A stretch of DNA of 31,855 nt from the IMG/VR virus record IMGVR_UViG_3300010430_000324, positions 1 to 31,855 of that record, one strand, 5' to 3'. The notes beneath the pieces were generated by a model, which had not been told where the DNA came from, made no database searches, and saw nothing but the letters and a program-made list of their open reading frames with translations. Numbering within the stretch: position 1 is the first letter of the stretch; each line of letters starts with the position of its first letter. The DNA comes from a virus. Below are positions 21,240 through 29,165 of the stretch, piece after piece. A program made the translations under genes and the position numbers.

Positions 21240-23734
21240 TGGCTACATGGGTACGGAACAATTCGGCTTCCCCATCTGCCACTGACGACGTACCCCTCCC
21301 GTTTGACACGACGGTAACCCTCGACAATGGGACTGCTCCAGGAGACTTTGACCCTGCGGCAGTCAATTCGGTTCGTATCCAATACGACCTTGTTGTCACA
21401 GGGTTGGACGCGTCTGATACTTGGACGGATTATCAGGAAGCCAATCTAGGGACCACACCGCTTGCCACGGTGGATGGCGGCAACCAGACCCGCTCCACCA
21501 ACTCGACCTTCTCTAAGGACATTACCGACAATTCGCCCGATAACGGTCAAACGGCGGGGACCTGGGAGGCCGCCGATTTAGAGGTTGGCACTAACGGCGC
21601 TTGGGCTACCTGGAACAAGACCAAAGGGCCGGACAATACGACCGCTCAGGTCACGAACGTTACGGTCACGATTGATTATACGCCTGGTGTGGGTGGGACT
21701 CCTGGGTCTGTTGAACCTGCCGCGATTGCTAGGTCGTTCACTGTTGATGCGGTTACGACTGTGGGTGCGGCGGTTGCTACCCCGGCGTTGACGGACCGTT
21801 CGTTCACTGTTGACGCTGCTTCACCTTCTGTTCCGACCACTGTTGAACCGGCGTTGACGGATCGTTCGTTCACTGTTGACGCGGTGACGGTTGCTGGGAA
21901 AGCCAAAACGGAACCGGCTGTCACGGCACGTTCTTTCACTGTTGATGCGGTCACGTTGGTTGGGTCTGCGGTTGTTGTCCCCGACGAGATCGCCAGGTCG
22001 TTTACTGTTGATGCTGTCACGGTTTCGGTGCCTGGTGTTTCTGAGTTTCAGGTTTCTGGTTTCCGTGTCGACCTCACCTATGAGGAATCGAGCGACGGGT
22101 CGGCGACTGTCACTCCGGGTGTTATCGCCAGGTCGTTCACCGTTGACGCGCCGACTCCTGTCGGTGGAGCGGTCACTACACCGGCTGCCACTGCCAGGTC
22201 GTTCACAGTTGACGCTGTTGCGACGGTTGGGGCTGCTGTTACTGAACCGGCTGCAACGGTCAGGTCGTTTACGGTTGATGCTGTCACGTTGGTCGGTGGG
22301 GCTGCTGTAACACCGGCTGTCACGTCTAGGTCTTTCACGGTTGACGCTTCGACTCCGGTTGGTGCAGCGGTTACGACCCCTGCGGCCACGGAACGTTCGT
22401 TCACTGTTGACGCTGCTACTACATCTGGTGGTGGGGTATCCAACCCTGCGGTTACGTCGAGGGTGTTCACGGTTGACGCTCCTACTTTGGTTGGTGGGGC
22501 TGTTGTTGTACCGGCTGTGACGTCGAGGGTGTTCACTGTTGATGACGTTTCTACGCAGGCTGGCGGGTCGAATATCCCTGTTGCTGCTACGGAACGTTCG
22601 TTCACTGTTGATGCTGTCACTGTCCACGGGGCCGCTGTTGTGGTGCCAACTGTAACGGCTAGGTCGTTCACTGTTGATTCGGTGGCGTTGGTTGGTGGCG
22701 CTGTTGCTACACCTGGCGTGACGGCAAGAGTGTTCACGGTCGAAACGGTGACATTGTCGGCTGGGACTGTTCTCACCGCCCCGGCCATCACTAGGTCGTT
22801 CACTGTTGACGCTGTCTCGGTGCATGGGTCCGCGGTTGTGGTCCCTGATGTGACATCAAGACTGTTCGACGTTCTTGCAGCGTCGACTTCTAACACGGAC
22901 GCGGGCGCTGTGTCTGTCACCCCTGGGGTGATAGCGAGACTGTTCACTGTTGACGCTGTCACAACTGTCGGTCCTAGCGTTCCGACACCTGGTGTCATAG
23001 CCCGGTCGTTCACTGTGGACGCTTCTACTCCTGTCGGTGGGGCTCTGGTCACACCCGCGGCGACGGCAAGGGTGTTCACTGTTGATGCGGTGACGGTGGC
23101 GAGTAGCGCATCCGCAACGCCTGCGGTTACGGCACGTTCGTTCACTGTTGACGCTGTGACCCTGGTTGGTGGTGCGGTTGTTGTGCCTGGTGTCACGGAC
23201 AGGGTGTTCGTGTTGCCGGCGGCTGACGTCAAGGTTGGCGGGTCGACCGCTTCGCCTGCTGTCACAGCCAGGTCGTTCACTGTTGACGCACCGTCTGTGT
23301 CTGGTGGTGCTGTTGCCACACCGGGCGAACTGGCCGCCATAGTGGACGTTCTGCAAGGTGTCGTGTCGGCTGGTGGGGTTATCACCCCAGGAACTGTTAC
23401 GGCTTCGCTGCTGATCCCTCAAGCCGCTGTCGTCAACGTCGGGTTGGCTGAACCTGCCGCCACTCCGGTTGTGTTGGTGTTGCCGAACCCGTCCGTTTCT
23501 GGTGGTGGGGTTATCACCCCTGGCGTGTTGGTCGCTGTTCTAACCGTTCCGACACCGGACAAATACAACACCGATGTTCGACCGGCTTATCAGGAAGGCG
23601 GCCTGTCTGTCGCCTATCAGGACGGCGGGTTGACGGTTGTTGTGCAAGGTGGAGGGGTGGCCGTGTCCGTTCAGGAAGATTCTTTAGAGACAACCGTTCA
23701 CGACGGGAAACTCACAGTAGGAAGTCAAGAATGA
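21239..23734 (+). CDS. Large repeat protein (831 aa) with 22-residue repeats
   Basis: Residues 1-150 form a beta-rich domain (TTVTLDNGT, SVRIQYDLVV, VTNVTVTIDYTPG). From about 158 to 690 there are 21 clear copies of a unit close to ARSFTVDA-x-T-x-VGGAV-xx-PA-x-T, usually 22 residues, plus two degenerate copies, then four more decayed units to about 775. Copies 5 and 6 are separated by an extra insertion (SEFQVSGFRVDL...). The C terminus changes to another short repeat (YQEGGLSV, YQDGGLTV, VQGGGVAV). The sequence suggests a rod-like beta-structured fibre. It is translated from TAATG and overlaps the connector gene by four bases. Confidence 0.75.
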   Translation: MATWVRNNSASPSATDDVPLPFDTTVTLDNGTAPGDFDPAAVNSVRIQYDLVVTGLDASDTWTDYQEANLGTTPLATVDGGNQTRSTNSTFSKDITDNSPDNGQTAGTWEAADLEVGTNGAWATWNKTKGPDNTTAQVTNVTVTIDYTPGVGGTPGSVEPAAIARSFTVDAVTTVGAAVATPALTDRSFTVDAASPSVPTTVEPALTDRSFTVDAVTVAGKAKTEPAVTARSFTVDAVTLVGSAVVVPDEIARSFTVDAVTVSVPGVSEFQVSGFRVDLTYEESSDGSATVTPGVIARSFTVDAPTPVGGAVTTPAATARSFTVDAVATVGAAVTEPAATVRSFTVDAVTLVGGAAVTPAVTSRSFTVDASTPVGAAVTTPAATERSFTVDAATTSGGGVSNPAVTSRVFTVDAPTLVGGAVVVPAVTSRVFTVDDVSTQAGGSNIPVAATERSFTVDAVTVHGAAVVVPTVTARSFTVDSVALVGGAVATPGVTARVFTVETVTLSAGTVLTAPAITRSFTVDAVSVHGSAVVVPDVTSRLFDVLAASTSNTDAGAVSVTPGVIARLFTVDAVTTVGPSVPTPGVIARSFTVDASTPVGGALVTPAATARVFTVDAVTVASSASATPAVTARSFTVDAVTLVGGAVVVPGVTDRVFVLPAADVKVGGSTASPAVTARSFTVDAPSVSGGAVATPGELAAIVDVLQGVVSAGGVITPGTVTASLLIPQAAVVNVGLAEPAATPVVLVLPNPSVSGGGVITPGVLVAVLTVPTPDKYNTDVRPAYQEGGLSVAYQDGGLTVVVQGGGVAVSVQEDSLETTVHDGKLTVGSQE
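21710..23560 (+). repeat. Array of about 66-bp coding repeats
   Basis: DNA-level repeats inside the 831-residue gene. A core close to AGGTCGTTCACTGTTGACGC recurs with a 66-bp period (for example at 22130 and 22196). Variation is mostly at third codon positions and in the linker. Long antisense open frames here merely mirror the repeat and are not genes. Confidence 0.85.
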
Positions 23735-24657
23735 TTCAAATACTCGCTAACGCTGGGGATGTAACCCTCACTAAATACTGGTATCAGGACGGCACCCATG
23801 TCGACGTTGGCGACGTGACGATCGGGATTGTCGACGGTAACGGTACTGAGGTTGTTGCTTCTGGTACTGCCACCACGAACAACACGACGTCTTACACGTA
23901 CAGTCTGGCCGATTTGGGTAACCCGCAACAGTTGACGGTCACTTGGACGGACGTTGACACGACCGACACCAGGGTTGACCGGGTCGAAGTGTTGGGTGGT
24001 TGGTTGTTTACTGAAGCGCAGGCTCGGGCGTTCGCTTCAAAAGCGGATGCCACGTCCGCTCTTAAACCATTGGATTCCCCTACAGAATATCCTGACTCGG
24101 TGATAGCTGAGGAGCGTGCTCGCATAACAGACGATCTTGAAAGGTGGACTGGTAAAGGTTGGGTCCCCCGGTATTGTCGGATCGAAATGAAAGGTAATGG
24201 TGGATCGGTCCTCCAGTTAGGAGACGGGATAGCTCGCACCTCTGACGGGTACGCGTTGAATAGGCCGGGCCGGTATAACGATATAGCGGTGGTTCTTTCG
24301 GTGACGATCGGGGGTACAGCCCAAACAGTCGGTAACTATGAGATCAATCCGGTAAGTGGCCAGTTGATCAATAAGAATTCTGTGTTTACGGTAGGGACAC
24401 TGTCAGACCCATATAATGTTGTTGTCGAGTACGTTTATGGAGTGCCGTACACGATCGACGGGGTTGACCGGATCGCCATGAAACTTTTAATAGACCGGCT
24501 TGTTCCTTCAGCGTTCCCCGATAGAGCTTTATCGGTTGACACGGATTATGGGACAACCAGGTTTGTTCAACCCGGTGGACCGATGAAAAACGTGTCTCGT
24601 GTTCCCGAAGTCAACGAATGGATTCGAGCTCATAACAACAAGATTCTGGTAGGCTAA
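23731..24657 (+). CDS. Head-tail connector/adaptor with N-terminal Ig-like domain
   Basis: Residues 1-90 form a beta-sandwich (VTLTKYWYQDGTHVDVGDVTIGIVDGNGTEVV...). The rest resembles gp6-like connector proteins: FTEAQARAF, EYPDSVIAEERARITDDLERWTGKGWVPRYCR, a beta-hairpin part (ALNRPGRYNDIAVVLSVTIGG), and the helical VDRIAMKLLIDRLVPSAFPDR. It joins portal to tail. It would normally follow the capsid gene directly; here 10 kb intervene. ATG overlaps the upstream stop (ATGA). Confidence 0.75.
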   Translation: MIQILANAGDVTLTKYWYQDGTHVDVGDVTIGIVDGNGTEVVASGTATTNNTTSYTYSLADLGNPQQLTVTWTDVDTTDTRVDRVEVLGGWLFTEAQARAFASKADATSALKPLDSPTEYPDSVIAEERARITDDLERWTGKGWVPRYCRIEMKGNGGSVLQLGDGIARTSDGYALNRPGRYNDIAVVLSVTIGGTAQTVGNYEINPVSGQLINKNSVFTVGTLSDPYNVVVEYVYGVPYTIDGVDRIAMKLLIDRLVPSAFPDRALSVDTDYGTTRFVQPGGPMKNVSRVPEVNEWIRAHNNKILVG

Positions 24658-25109
24658 TGGCTACGTCACGATTGACGGCCCTACGGCAAGCGATAGTTAC
24701 CCAGATTGAAGCCCAGTTTGTTACCGACGGGGTATCCAAAGTGACAGTCACTGAGTATCCCCCGATGGGAGATTACGCGCGCGAAGACCGGGTCTGGTTA
24801 TCTGAAATCATTGGTCGTCAAACCCCCTACACTCAAGGGGCTGCAGGTTTCCGTCAGGAGTGGCTTGAAGTCGAATTAAGGGTTGAAGCCCCCACGTTCG
24901 GGGGAACACCCGATGAATTCAAAGCCGGAGAAGAACGCGCCGAAACCATTTTTGCTTCTGTTGAGAACACGCTCCGAGGTGACATAACTGTCTCTTCAAC
25001 TGTCTACAACATTGAACTAGAGACGTTTTCTTCTTCTGTTACCATGGGTGATATTGACGGCCCGTTCGGTTACATCGAAGCAACCCTGACCGCTGAATCA
25101 CATCTCTAA
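24657..25109 (+). CDS. Probable tail terminator / neck protein (150 aa)
   Basis: A 150-residue protein with an N-terminal helix (LTALRQAIVTQIEAQF) followed by mixed strands (VWLSEIIGRQT, QEWLEVELRVEAPTFG) and a helix EEFKAGEERAETIFASVENTL-like segment, the topology of tail terminators or tail completion proteins. Position between connector and tail tube genes supports this. Start overlaps the previous TAA. Confidence 0.6.
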   Translation: MATSRLTALRQAIVTQIEAQFVTDGVSKVTVTEYPPMGDYAREDRVWLSEIIGRQTPYTQGAAGFRQEWLEVELRVEAPTFGGTPDEFKAGEERAETIFASVENTLRGDITVSSTVYNIELETFSSSVTMGDIDGPFGYIEATLTAESHL

Positions 25110-25119
25110 AGGGAGACCC

Positions 25120-25281
25120 ATGACCACCAGCAAGAAAACTAAAACAAAGGTGCAGCCGATCATGCTTGTCGCCCGTGACTATATCGTTACAGCAGACGGC
25201 ACCCGATATGAGAAAGGTGACGAGCTGCCCCCAGAAGTAGCAAAAAATGTTGCCTCTTCTCACATAAAGGAGGCTGAGTAA
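25120..25281 (+). CDS. Small basic protein (53 aa) before the tail tube gene
   Basis: Fifty-three residues with a Lys/Thr-rich N terminus and a compact LVARDYIVTADGTRYEKGDELPPEVAKNV segment. Similar short modules ('..G..Y.kGd.lp..vA..') occur as small head or tail accessory proteins in phages. A clear AAAGGGAG (25108-25115) precedes ATG 25120, and the stop abuts the next ATG (TAAATG). Confidence 0.65.
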   Translation: MTTSKKTKTKVQPIMLVARDYIVTADGTRYEKGDELPPEVAKNVASSHIKEAE

Positions 25282-26004
25282 ATGGCTTTCGTACATGGTA
25301 AGGACGCGAAAGTTCTGATCGCACAATACGATCTTTCTGCTGACCTGACCGGATACAACTGGGGTAAAGGACGCCAGCTGCCTGACGTGACCACAATGGG
25401 AAACGACGACAAGGTTTTCTTAGCCGGTACAAGCGAAGGTAAAATCACTGTTCAAGGTGTATTCAACGGGGCTACAGACAGGTCCGATGAAGAGATCACT
25501 ACCCTATACCAGAACGGAACAGAAACCGTTATATCCGCGTCACCGCAAACGTTCTCTGCGATCGGTGACAGGGTGCACATGGTCAACGGGTTTGTGGAAA
25601 ACTATCAGCCCAGATCGTCTGTTAATGATGCTGTCCGGTTTTCATCCGGAATGCAAGCATCAGCAACAGTATCCGGTGGGGTAGTGTTGCATCACAACAA
25701 TCAGGAGTCGGGAACCGGAAACTTTGCGTCTGTTGACGCGGGAGCTGGTCATGCCCCTTCGACTGTTGGGGCGACCGCTTTCGTGCACGTTACAGAATTC
25801 AATGGGACTGATGCAACAATCACGATTGAAGATTCAGCTAATGATTCAACATGGGGATCGCTTGTTGCTTTCACTCAAGTGACTGCTGTAGGCGCAGAAA
25901 AAGTGACTGTCGCTGGTAATGTAGAACGTTACACGCGGATTGCTCTTACTGGAACGTTCACGACTATCACTTTTGTTGTATCATTTGCAAGGCATCTGAT
26001 TTAA
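25282..26004 (+). CDS. Major tail tube protein, long paralogue (240 aa)
   Basis: Starts MAFVHGKDAKVLIAQYDLSADLTGYNW, typical for actinophage tail tube proteins, continues VTTMGNDDKVFLAGTSEGKITVQGVF, and ends in an additional beta-domain (TEFNGTDATITIEDSANDSTWGSLVAFTQV...) as found on tube proteins with surface Ig-like extensions. AAAGGAG lies 9 bases before ATG. A strong hairpin terminator follows. The next gene starts with the same MAFVHGKD, showing a duplicated family. Confidence 0.8.
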   Translation: MAFVHGKDAKVLIAQYDLSADLTGYNWGKGRQLPDVTTMGNDDKVFLAGTSEGKITVQGVFNGATDRSDEEITTLYQNGTETVISASPQTFSAIGDRVHMVNGFVENYQPRSSVNDAVRFSSGMQASATVSGGVVLHHNNQESGTGNFASVDAGAGHAPSTVGATAFVHVTEFNGTDATITIEDSANDSTWGSLVAFTQVTAVGAEKVTVAGNVERYTRIALTGTFTTITFVVSFARHLI

Positions 26005-26016
26005 ACAACCATAGGG

Positions 26017-26056
26017 AAAACCCCAAGTAAATAACCCTCTTCACTGGGGGTTTTTC
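26017..26056 (+). terminator. Intrinsic terminator after the first tail tube gene
   Basis: AAAACCCCAAGT (26017-26028) pairs with ACTGGGGGTTTTT (26043-26055) with one internal mismatch, and the T-run is the end of the right arm. It lies 13 bases after the stop and 24 bases before the second tube gene start. Confidence 0.7.
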
Positions 26057-26079
26057 ATGTCCAAGATAAGGAGAAAACC

Positions 26080-26457
26080 GTGGCATTTGTTCATGGCAAA
26101 GACTCAACAATCAGCATTGATGCAACAGACATCAGCGCCTATTCAGACAGCACATCCCTCAACAAGATCAAAGACTTGTTCGAAACCACAACTTTCGGCA
26201 GCGACGACAAAACGTTCATTGACGGACTCCGCGAGCATGACGTTTCCCTCGGCGGGAAATGGGATGCGACATGTGACGCTGTCATGGACGGTGCCGACGA
26301 TGGCGCTTCCGTAGCGTTCTCGTATTCGCCCGACGGTGGAACAACCACCTATTCAGGGAACTGTTTCATATCTAACTATACGATCGATTCACCTGTCGGT
26401 GGTGGAGTAACCTGGTCGGCGACGTTCAAGCCCACAGGTGCTGTTTCTCGCGCCTAA
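26080..26457 (+). CDS. Tail tube protein, short paralogue (125 aa)
   Basis: GTG start with AAGGAG (26068-26073) 6 bases upstream. Begins MAFVHGKDSTISIDATDISAYSD and continues TTTFGSDDKTFIDGLREHDVSLGGKWD, the usual tube-protein pattern of actinophages; it lacks the extra C-terminal domain of the longer paralogue. Ends TYSGNCFISNYTIDSPVGGGVTWSATF. It is flanked by terminators on both sides. It may be the main tube subunit with the longer gene contributing decorated subunits, or the two may form different tail parts. Confidence 0.75.
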   Translation: MAFVHGKDSTISIDATDISAYSDSTSLNKIKDLFETTTFGSDDKTFIDGLREHDVSLGGKWDATCDAVMDGADDGASVAFSYSPDGGTTTYSGNCFISNYTIDSPVGGGVTWSATFKPTGAVSRA

Positions 26458-26472
26458 GTAAACCAAGGGTTG

Positions 26473-26502
26473 AACCCCCTGCGTGAAAAATGCGGGGGGT
26501 TT
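26473..26502 (+). terminator. Hairpin terminator after the second tail tube gene
   Basis: AACCCCCTGC (26473-26482) pairs with GCGGGGGGTT (26492-26501) with a single T:G pair, around a 9-base loop. Only three T follow, so read-through to downstream tail genes is likely. Confidence 0.65.
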
Positions 26503-26519
26503 CTAGCGGGAGGTTACCT

Positions 26520-26900
26520 ATGGCTGAACTTGTAGGAAAACGACAACTGATAGAATCCCTGAAGAGACTACCTAAACAATATAAAAGGGATTTACCGAAA
26601 ATTCATAAAACTGCTGCTACGCCTGTTGCTAAGACAGCAGCAAAGCTTGCACCGCACCGGACTGGTGCGCTGTCCGCTTCTTTGCGTGCGTTGGGTTCGC
26701 AAAAGTCCGGTAGAGCGGTTGCTGGTAAAGCTTCTGTTCCTTATGCTGGGGTTATTAACTATGGGTGGGGCGCTCGAAATATTGAACCATCGTTGTTTCT
26801 GGAACGAGCGTTGAAACAAGAAGAAGAGAAGGTTATTAAAATCTTCATCAAGGAACAAGACAGGCTGATTGATAAGGTTTGGGGAGCGTCAAGCATATGA
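26520..26900 (+). CDS. HK97 gp10-like head/tail joining protein (126 aa)
   Basis: Pattern of the gp10 family: helical ESLKRLPKQYKRDL, then PVAKTAAKLAPHRTGALSASLRAL, then AGKASVPYAGVINYGWGARNIEPSLFLERAL. Proteins of this family close the head or complete the tail. I use ATG 26520, 6 bases after GGGAGG (26508-26513). It is unusual that the gene lies after, not before, the tail tube genes. Confidence 0.75.
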   Translation: MAELVGKRQLIESLKRLPKQYKRDLPKIHKTAATPVAKTAAKLAPHRTGALSASLRALGSQKSGRAVAGKASVPYAGVINYGWGARNIEPSLFLERALKQEEEKVIKIFIKEQDRLIDKVWGASSI

Positions 26901-27235
26901 ACAATCCGCAGATTGTTGTTGAAGTAGACGGAAAAGACACGACTGTTGAACTGTTGTTGTTGGCGTCATCCCGCCGGTTGTCCGATGAATGCTTCCTGCA
27001 AGCCCGATTGGGGTTCGAAAGGTATCGCGATTGGACGGGTAACGGGGAGGGATGGACTGCACCAGACGCGCAAGATGCGCTGATTCGCACGAGCCTGAAC
27101 CGTGCGGGTGTCAATTTCAGTGAAATGGATGTGGAAGCCGACGCGATCATTGAAGCGATCGTAGAAGCCCTCAAACAAGCGGTGGATTTAGAGGATGACG
27201 AGCTGGACCCTACCAGCGGCAAGTCGTCGGGTTAA
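26897..27235 (+). CDS. Probable tail assembly chaperone, first part (112 aa)
   Basis: ATG 26897 overlaps the upstream stop (ATGA). Mixed N-terminal strands (QIVVEVDGKDTTVEL) followed by helices with RDWTGNGEGWTAPDAQDALIRTSLNRAG and an acidic C terminus. The position just before the tape measure gene is that of the G/GT-type tail assembly chaperones, and a short second gene follows from TAATG. I recognise it from context more than from motifs. Confidence 0.6.
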   Translation: MNNPQIVVEVDGKDTTVELLLLASSRRLSDECFLQARLGFERYRDWTGNGEGWTAPDAQDALIRTSLNRAGVNFSEMDVEADAIIEAIVEALKQAVDLEDDELDPTSGKSSG

Positions 27236-27339
27236 TGCCAACGCTTGCCCGTGTTTACCACCTGTCTCCTACTGACGTTTGGAATTTGACCACCCCGGAA
27301 CTTGACATGTTTATTAAAGATTTGGAGGCTAACACATAA
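27235..27339 (+). CDS. Short second chaperone-like peptide (34 aa)
   Basis: ATG shares the last A of the upstream TAA, and its own TAA shares a base with the tape measure ATG. The sequence (VYHLSPTDVWNLTTPELDMF) resembles the C-terminal extension of actinophage tail assembly chaperones, which elsewhere is reached by a programmed frameshift. Here it has its own start and the -1 frame upstream is closed by a TGA at 27196, with no obvious slippery heptamer between. Confidence 0.6.
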   Translation: MPTLARVYHLSPTDVWNLTTPELDMFIKDLEANT

Positions 27340-29165
27340 TGGCCGGATCAACCATTGCCGTTAAAGTTGTTGGCGATATTTCTAACTTGTCTCGTGACCT
27401 GTCTCGAGCGGAAACGAAGGTCGAAAAGTTCGCGAAGGTTGCCGGAAAACTGAAACTGCCGATCATCGCTGCGGGTGCTGCATCGTTCAAACTTGCTTCG
27501 GATTTCGACTCTTCCATGTCGAAAATCACTGGCCTGGTCGGTATCGCTGAGGAGAAGGTTGACGCGATGGGCGAATCCGTTCGCGGGTTAGCCGGCGAAA
27601 CCGCTAAATCTCCCACCGAGCTCGCTGAAGCTTTGTTCTTCGTTACCTCTGCTGGTCTACGTGGTGACGAAGCATTGCAGGCCCTAGAAGTTTCCGCGAA
27701 AGCGTCTGCTGCTGGTCTAGGTGAAACCGCTGTTGTAGCTGACGCTGTCACCTCCGCAATGAACGCGTATGCTGCATCCGGGTTGACCGCTACTGAATCC
27801 ACGGACATTCTGGTGGCGACTGTCCGTGAAGGTAAACTATCAGCCGAAGAACTCGCCTCATCTATTGGCGCTGTTCTTCCTATCGCTTCGGCGATGGGTG
27901 TCGAATTCGACGAGGTTGGCGCATCTATCGCTGCCATGACTCGTTTAGGTTTGAACTCTGCAGAATCCGTTACCGCTCTGCGAGCATTGTTCTCGACAAT
28001 TCAGAAGCCTGGTGCACAAGCCAAAACCGCTCTAGACAATGTTGGTTTATCCGCTGAACTGTTACGCACTACCCTCCGTGAGGACGGGTTGCTTGCTGTC
28101 CTACAACTCTTGAAAGAAAAGTTCAAGGGGAACGATGACGAGCTAGTCAAAGTGATCCCGAACGTGAAAGCATTAACTGGTTTCCTGTCGTTGACCGGGG
28201 ATGCCGCTGAAGATACCGCAGGCATTTTCGATCGGATGGAAGACACCACTGGAGCGCTAGATACCGCGTTTGATTCAGCTTCTGACACTATCGAATTCCG
28301 GTTCAACAAGGCGATGGCTGAAGCAAAAGAGCTGGCATTAGGAGTGCGTGACCCGTTGACCCGGTTCGCCGGTCAGTTTCTACCGGCTCTGTCGGCGGCG
28401 ATGGGCAACCTGTCCCACGAGGCTGCGTTGACTGAACGGGCCATAAATGCTGTCAGTGATGGTGTTATCAGCGGGAGAAATCCGGTCGATGCCTTCGCTA
28501 AAGCTATCGCCTTTACGGGTGGTGCGGCACTTTCATCCAACGAAACCCTTTATCGACTGATAGACGGTCTTGGACTTACCAGCGAATCGTTCGACGCCAT
28601 CATCAAAGACACTGACGGGTTTGCTAAGGCTGCTGGGTTGAACCGGAAAGAACTCGACTTGCTGATAGGCGTGGCGAACATTCTCCGAACTAGGGAAGTC
28701 GACCCTCTTTCTGTTGCCATGTCCGAAGGGGCCGACAAGGTTCTGTTGATGAAAGCCGCCGTGTCGGAGGTTGGGGATTCTGCGTCTGATGCGAGCGGCG
28801 GTGTCGCCGATTTGAACACTGAACTGGAGATTTTGTTGGGGTTGGCCGAAGAGGACTTCTCAGTGAACATCACCGGAAAGTTCGGGTTTTCTGGTGGGTC
28901 GGCGTCTGACTTCGAGGGAAACCCACAGACCCCCATAGTTCCAGGGTCAACCCACATCCAATTTCATGAGGGCGGCATCGTTCCTGGGGTCCCCGGTTCG
29001 AACGTGCCGATCATCGCGCAGGCCGGCGAAACCGTCACACGACGTTCTGAAACCAGCGGGAACAACGGGCACGGCGGCGGCGGCCAGGTGTTACAGAACG
29101 TGTACGTCACGAACCCGTCGCCGACTCTGATTGATGAACTGATCGAAACGAACCGTCGACAATGA
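27339..29165 (+). CDS. Tape measure protein, TP901 type (608 aa)
   Basis: Sets tail length and helps tail tube assembly. N-terminal coiled-coil SNLSRDLSRAETKVEKFAKV, then the TP901 core (DFDSSMSKITGLVG, SPTELAEALFFVTSAG, SAEELASSIGAVLPIASAMGVEFDEV, AMTRLGLNSAESVTALRA), helices continuing to about 500, and a Gly-rich C terminus. At roughly 1.5 angstrom per residue, the expected tail is near 90 nm, short for a siphovirus. Starts with TAATG; ends overlapping the next gene (ATGA). Confidence 0.88.
   Translation: MAGSTIAVKVVGDISNLSRDLSRAETKVEKFAKVAGKLKLPIIAAGAASFKLASDFDSSMSKITGLVGIAEEKVDAMGESVRGLAGETAKSPTELAEALFFVTSAGLRGDEALQALEVSAKASAAGLGETAVVADAVTSAMNAYAASGLTATESTDILVATVREGKLSAEELASSIGAVLPIASAMGVEFDEVGASIAAMTRLGLNSAESVTALRALFSTIQKPGAQAKTALDNVGLSAELLRTTLREDGLLAVLQLLKEKFKGNDDELVKVIPNVKALTGFLSLTGDAAEDTAGIFDRMEDTTGALDTAFDSASDTIEFRFNKAMAEAKELALGVRDPLTRFAGQFLPALSAAMGNLSHEAALTERAINAVSDGVISGRNPVDAFAKAIAFTGGAALSSNETLYRLIDGLGLTSESFDAIIKDTDGFAKAAGLNRKELDLLIGVANILRTREVDPLSVAMSEGADKVLLMKAAVSEVGDSASDASGGVADLNTELEILLGLAEEDFSVNITGKFGFSGGSASDFEGNPQTPIVPGSTHIQFHEGGIVPGVPGSNVPIIAQAGETVTRRSETSGNNGHGGGGQVLQNVYVTNPSPTLIDELIETNRRQ

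Noticed and set aside
21821-23422. Several long - strand open frames (up to 435 codons) with repeats.
   Set aside because: They mirror the 66-bp coding repeats of the 831-residue gene; a periodic sequence without stops in one frame often lacks them in the complement. No ribosome site or neighbours support them.
21710-23560. CRISPR-like array because of regular repeats.
   Set aside because: The repeats are in frame, 66-bp period, without unique spacers of constant length, and encode a continuous protein.
26057-26314. An 85-codon frame starting with ATG at 26057.
   Set aside because: It is the shifted frame over the short tail tube gene, which has a GTG start, a better ribosome site and a recognisable product.
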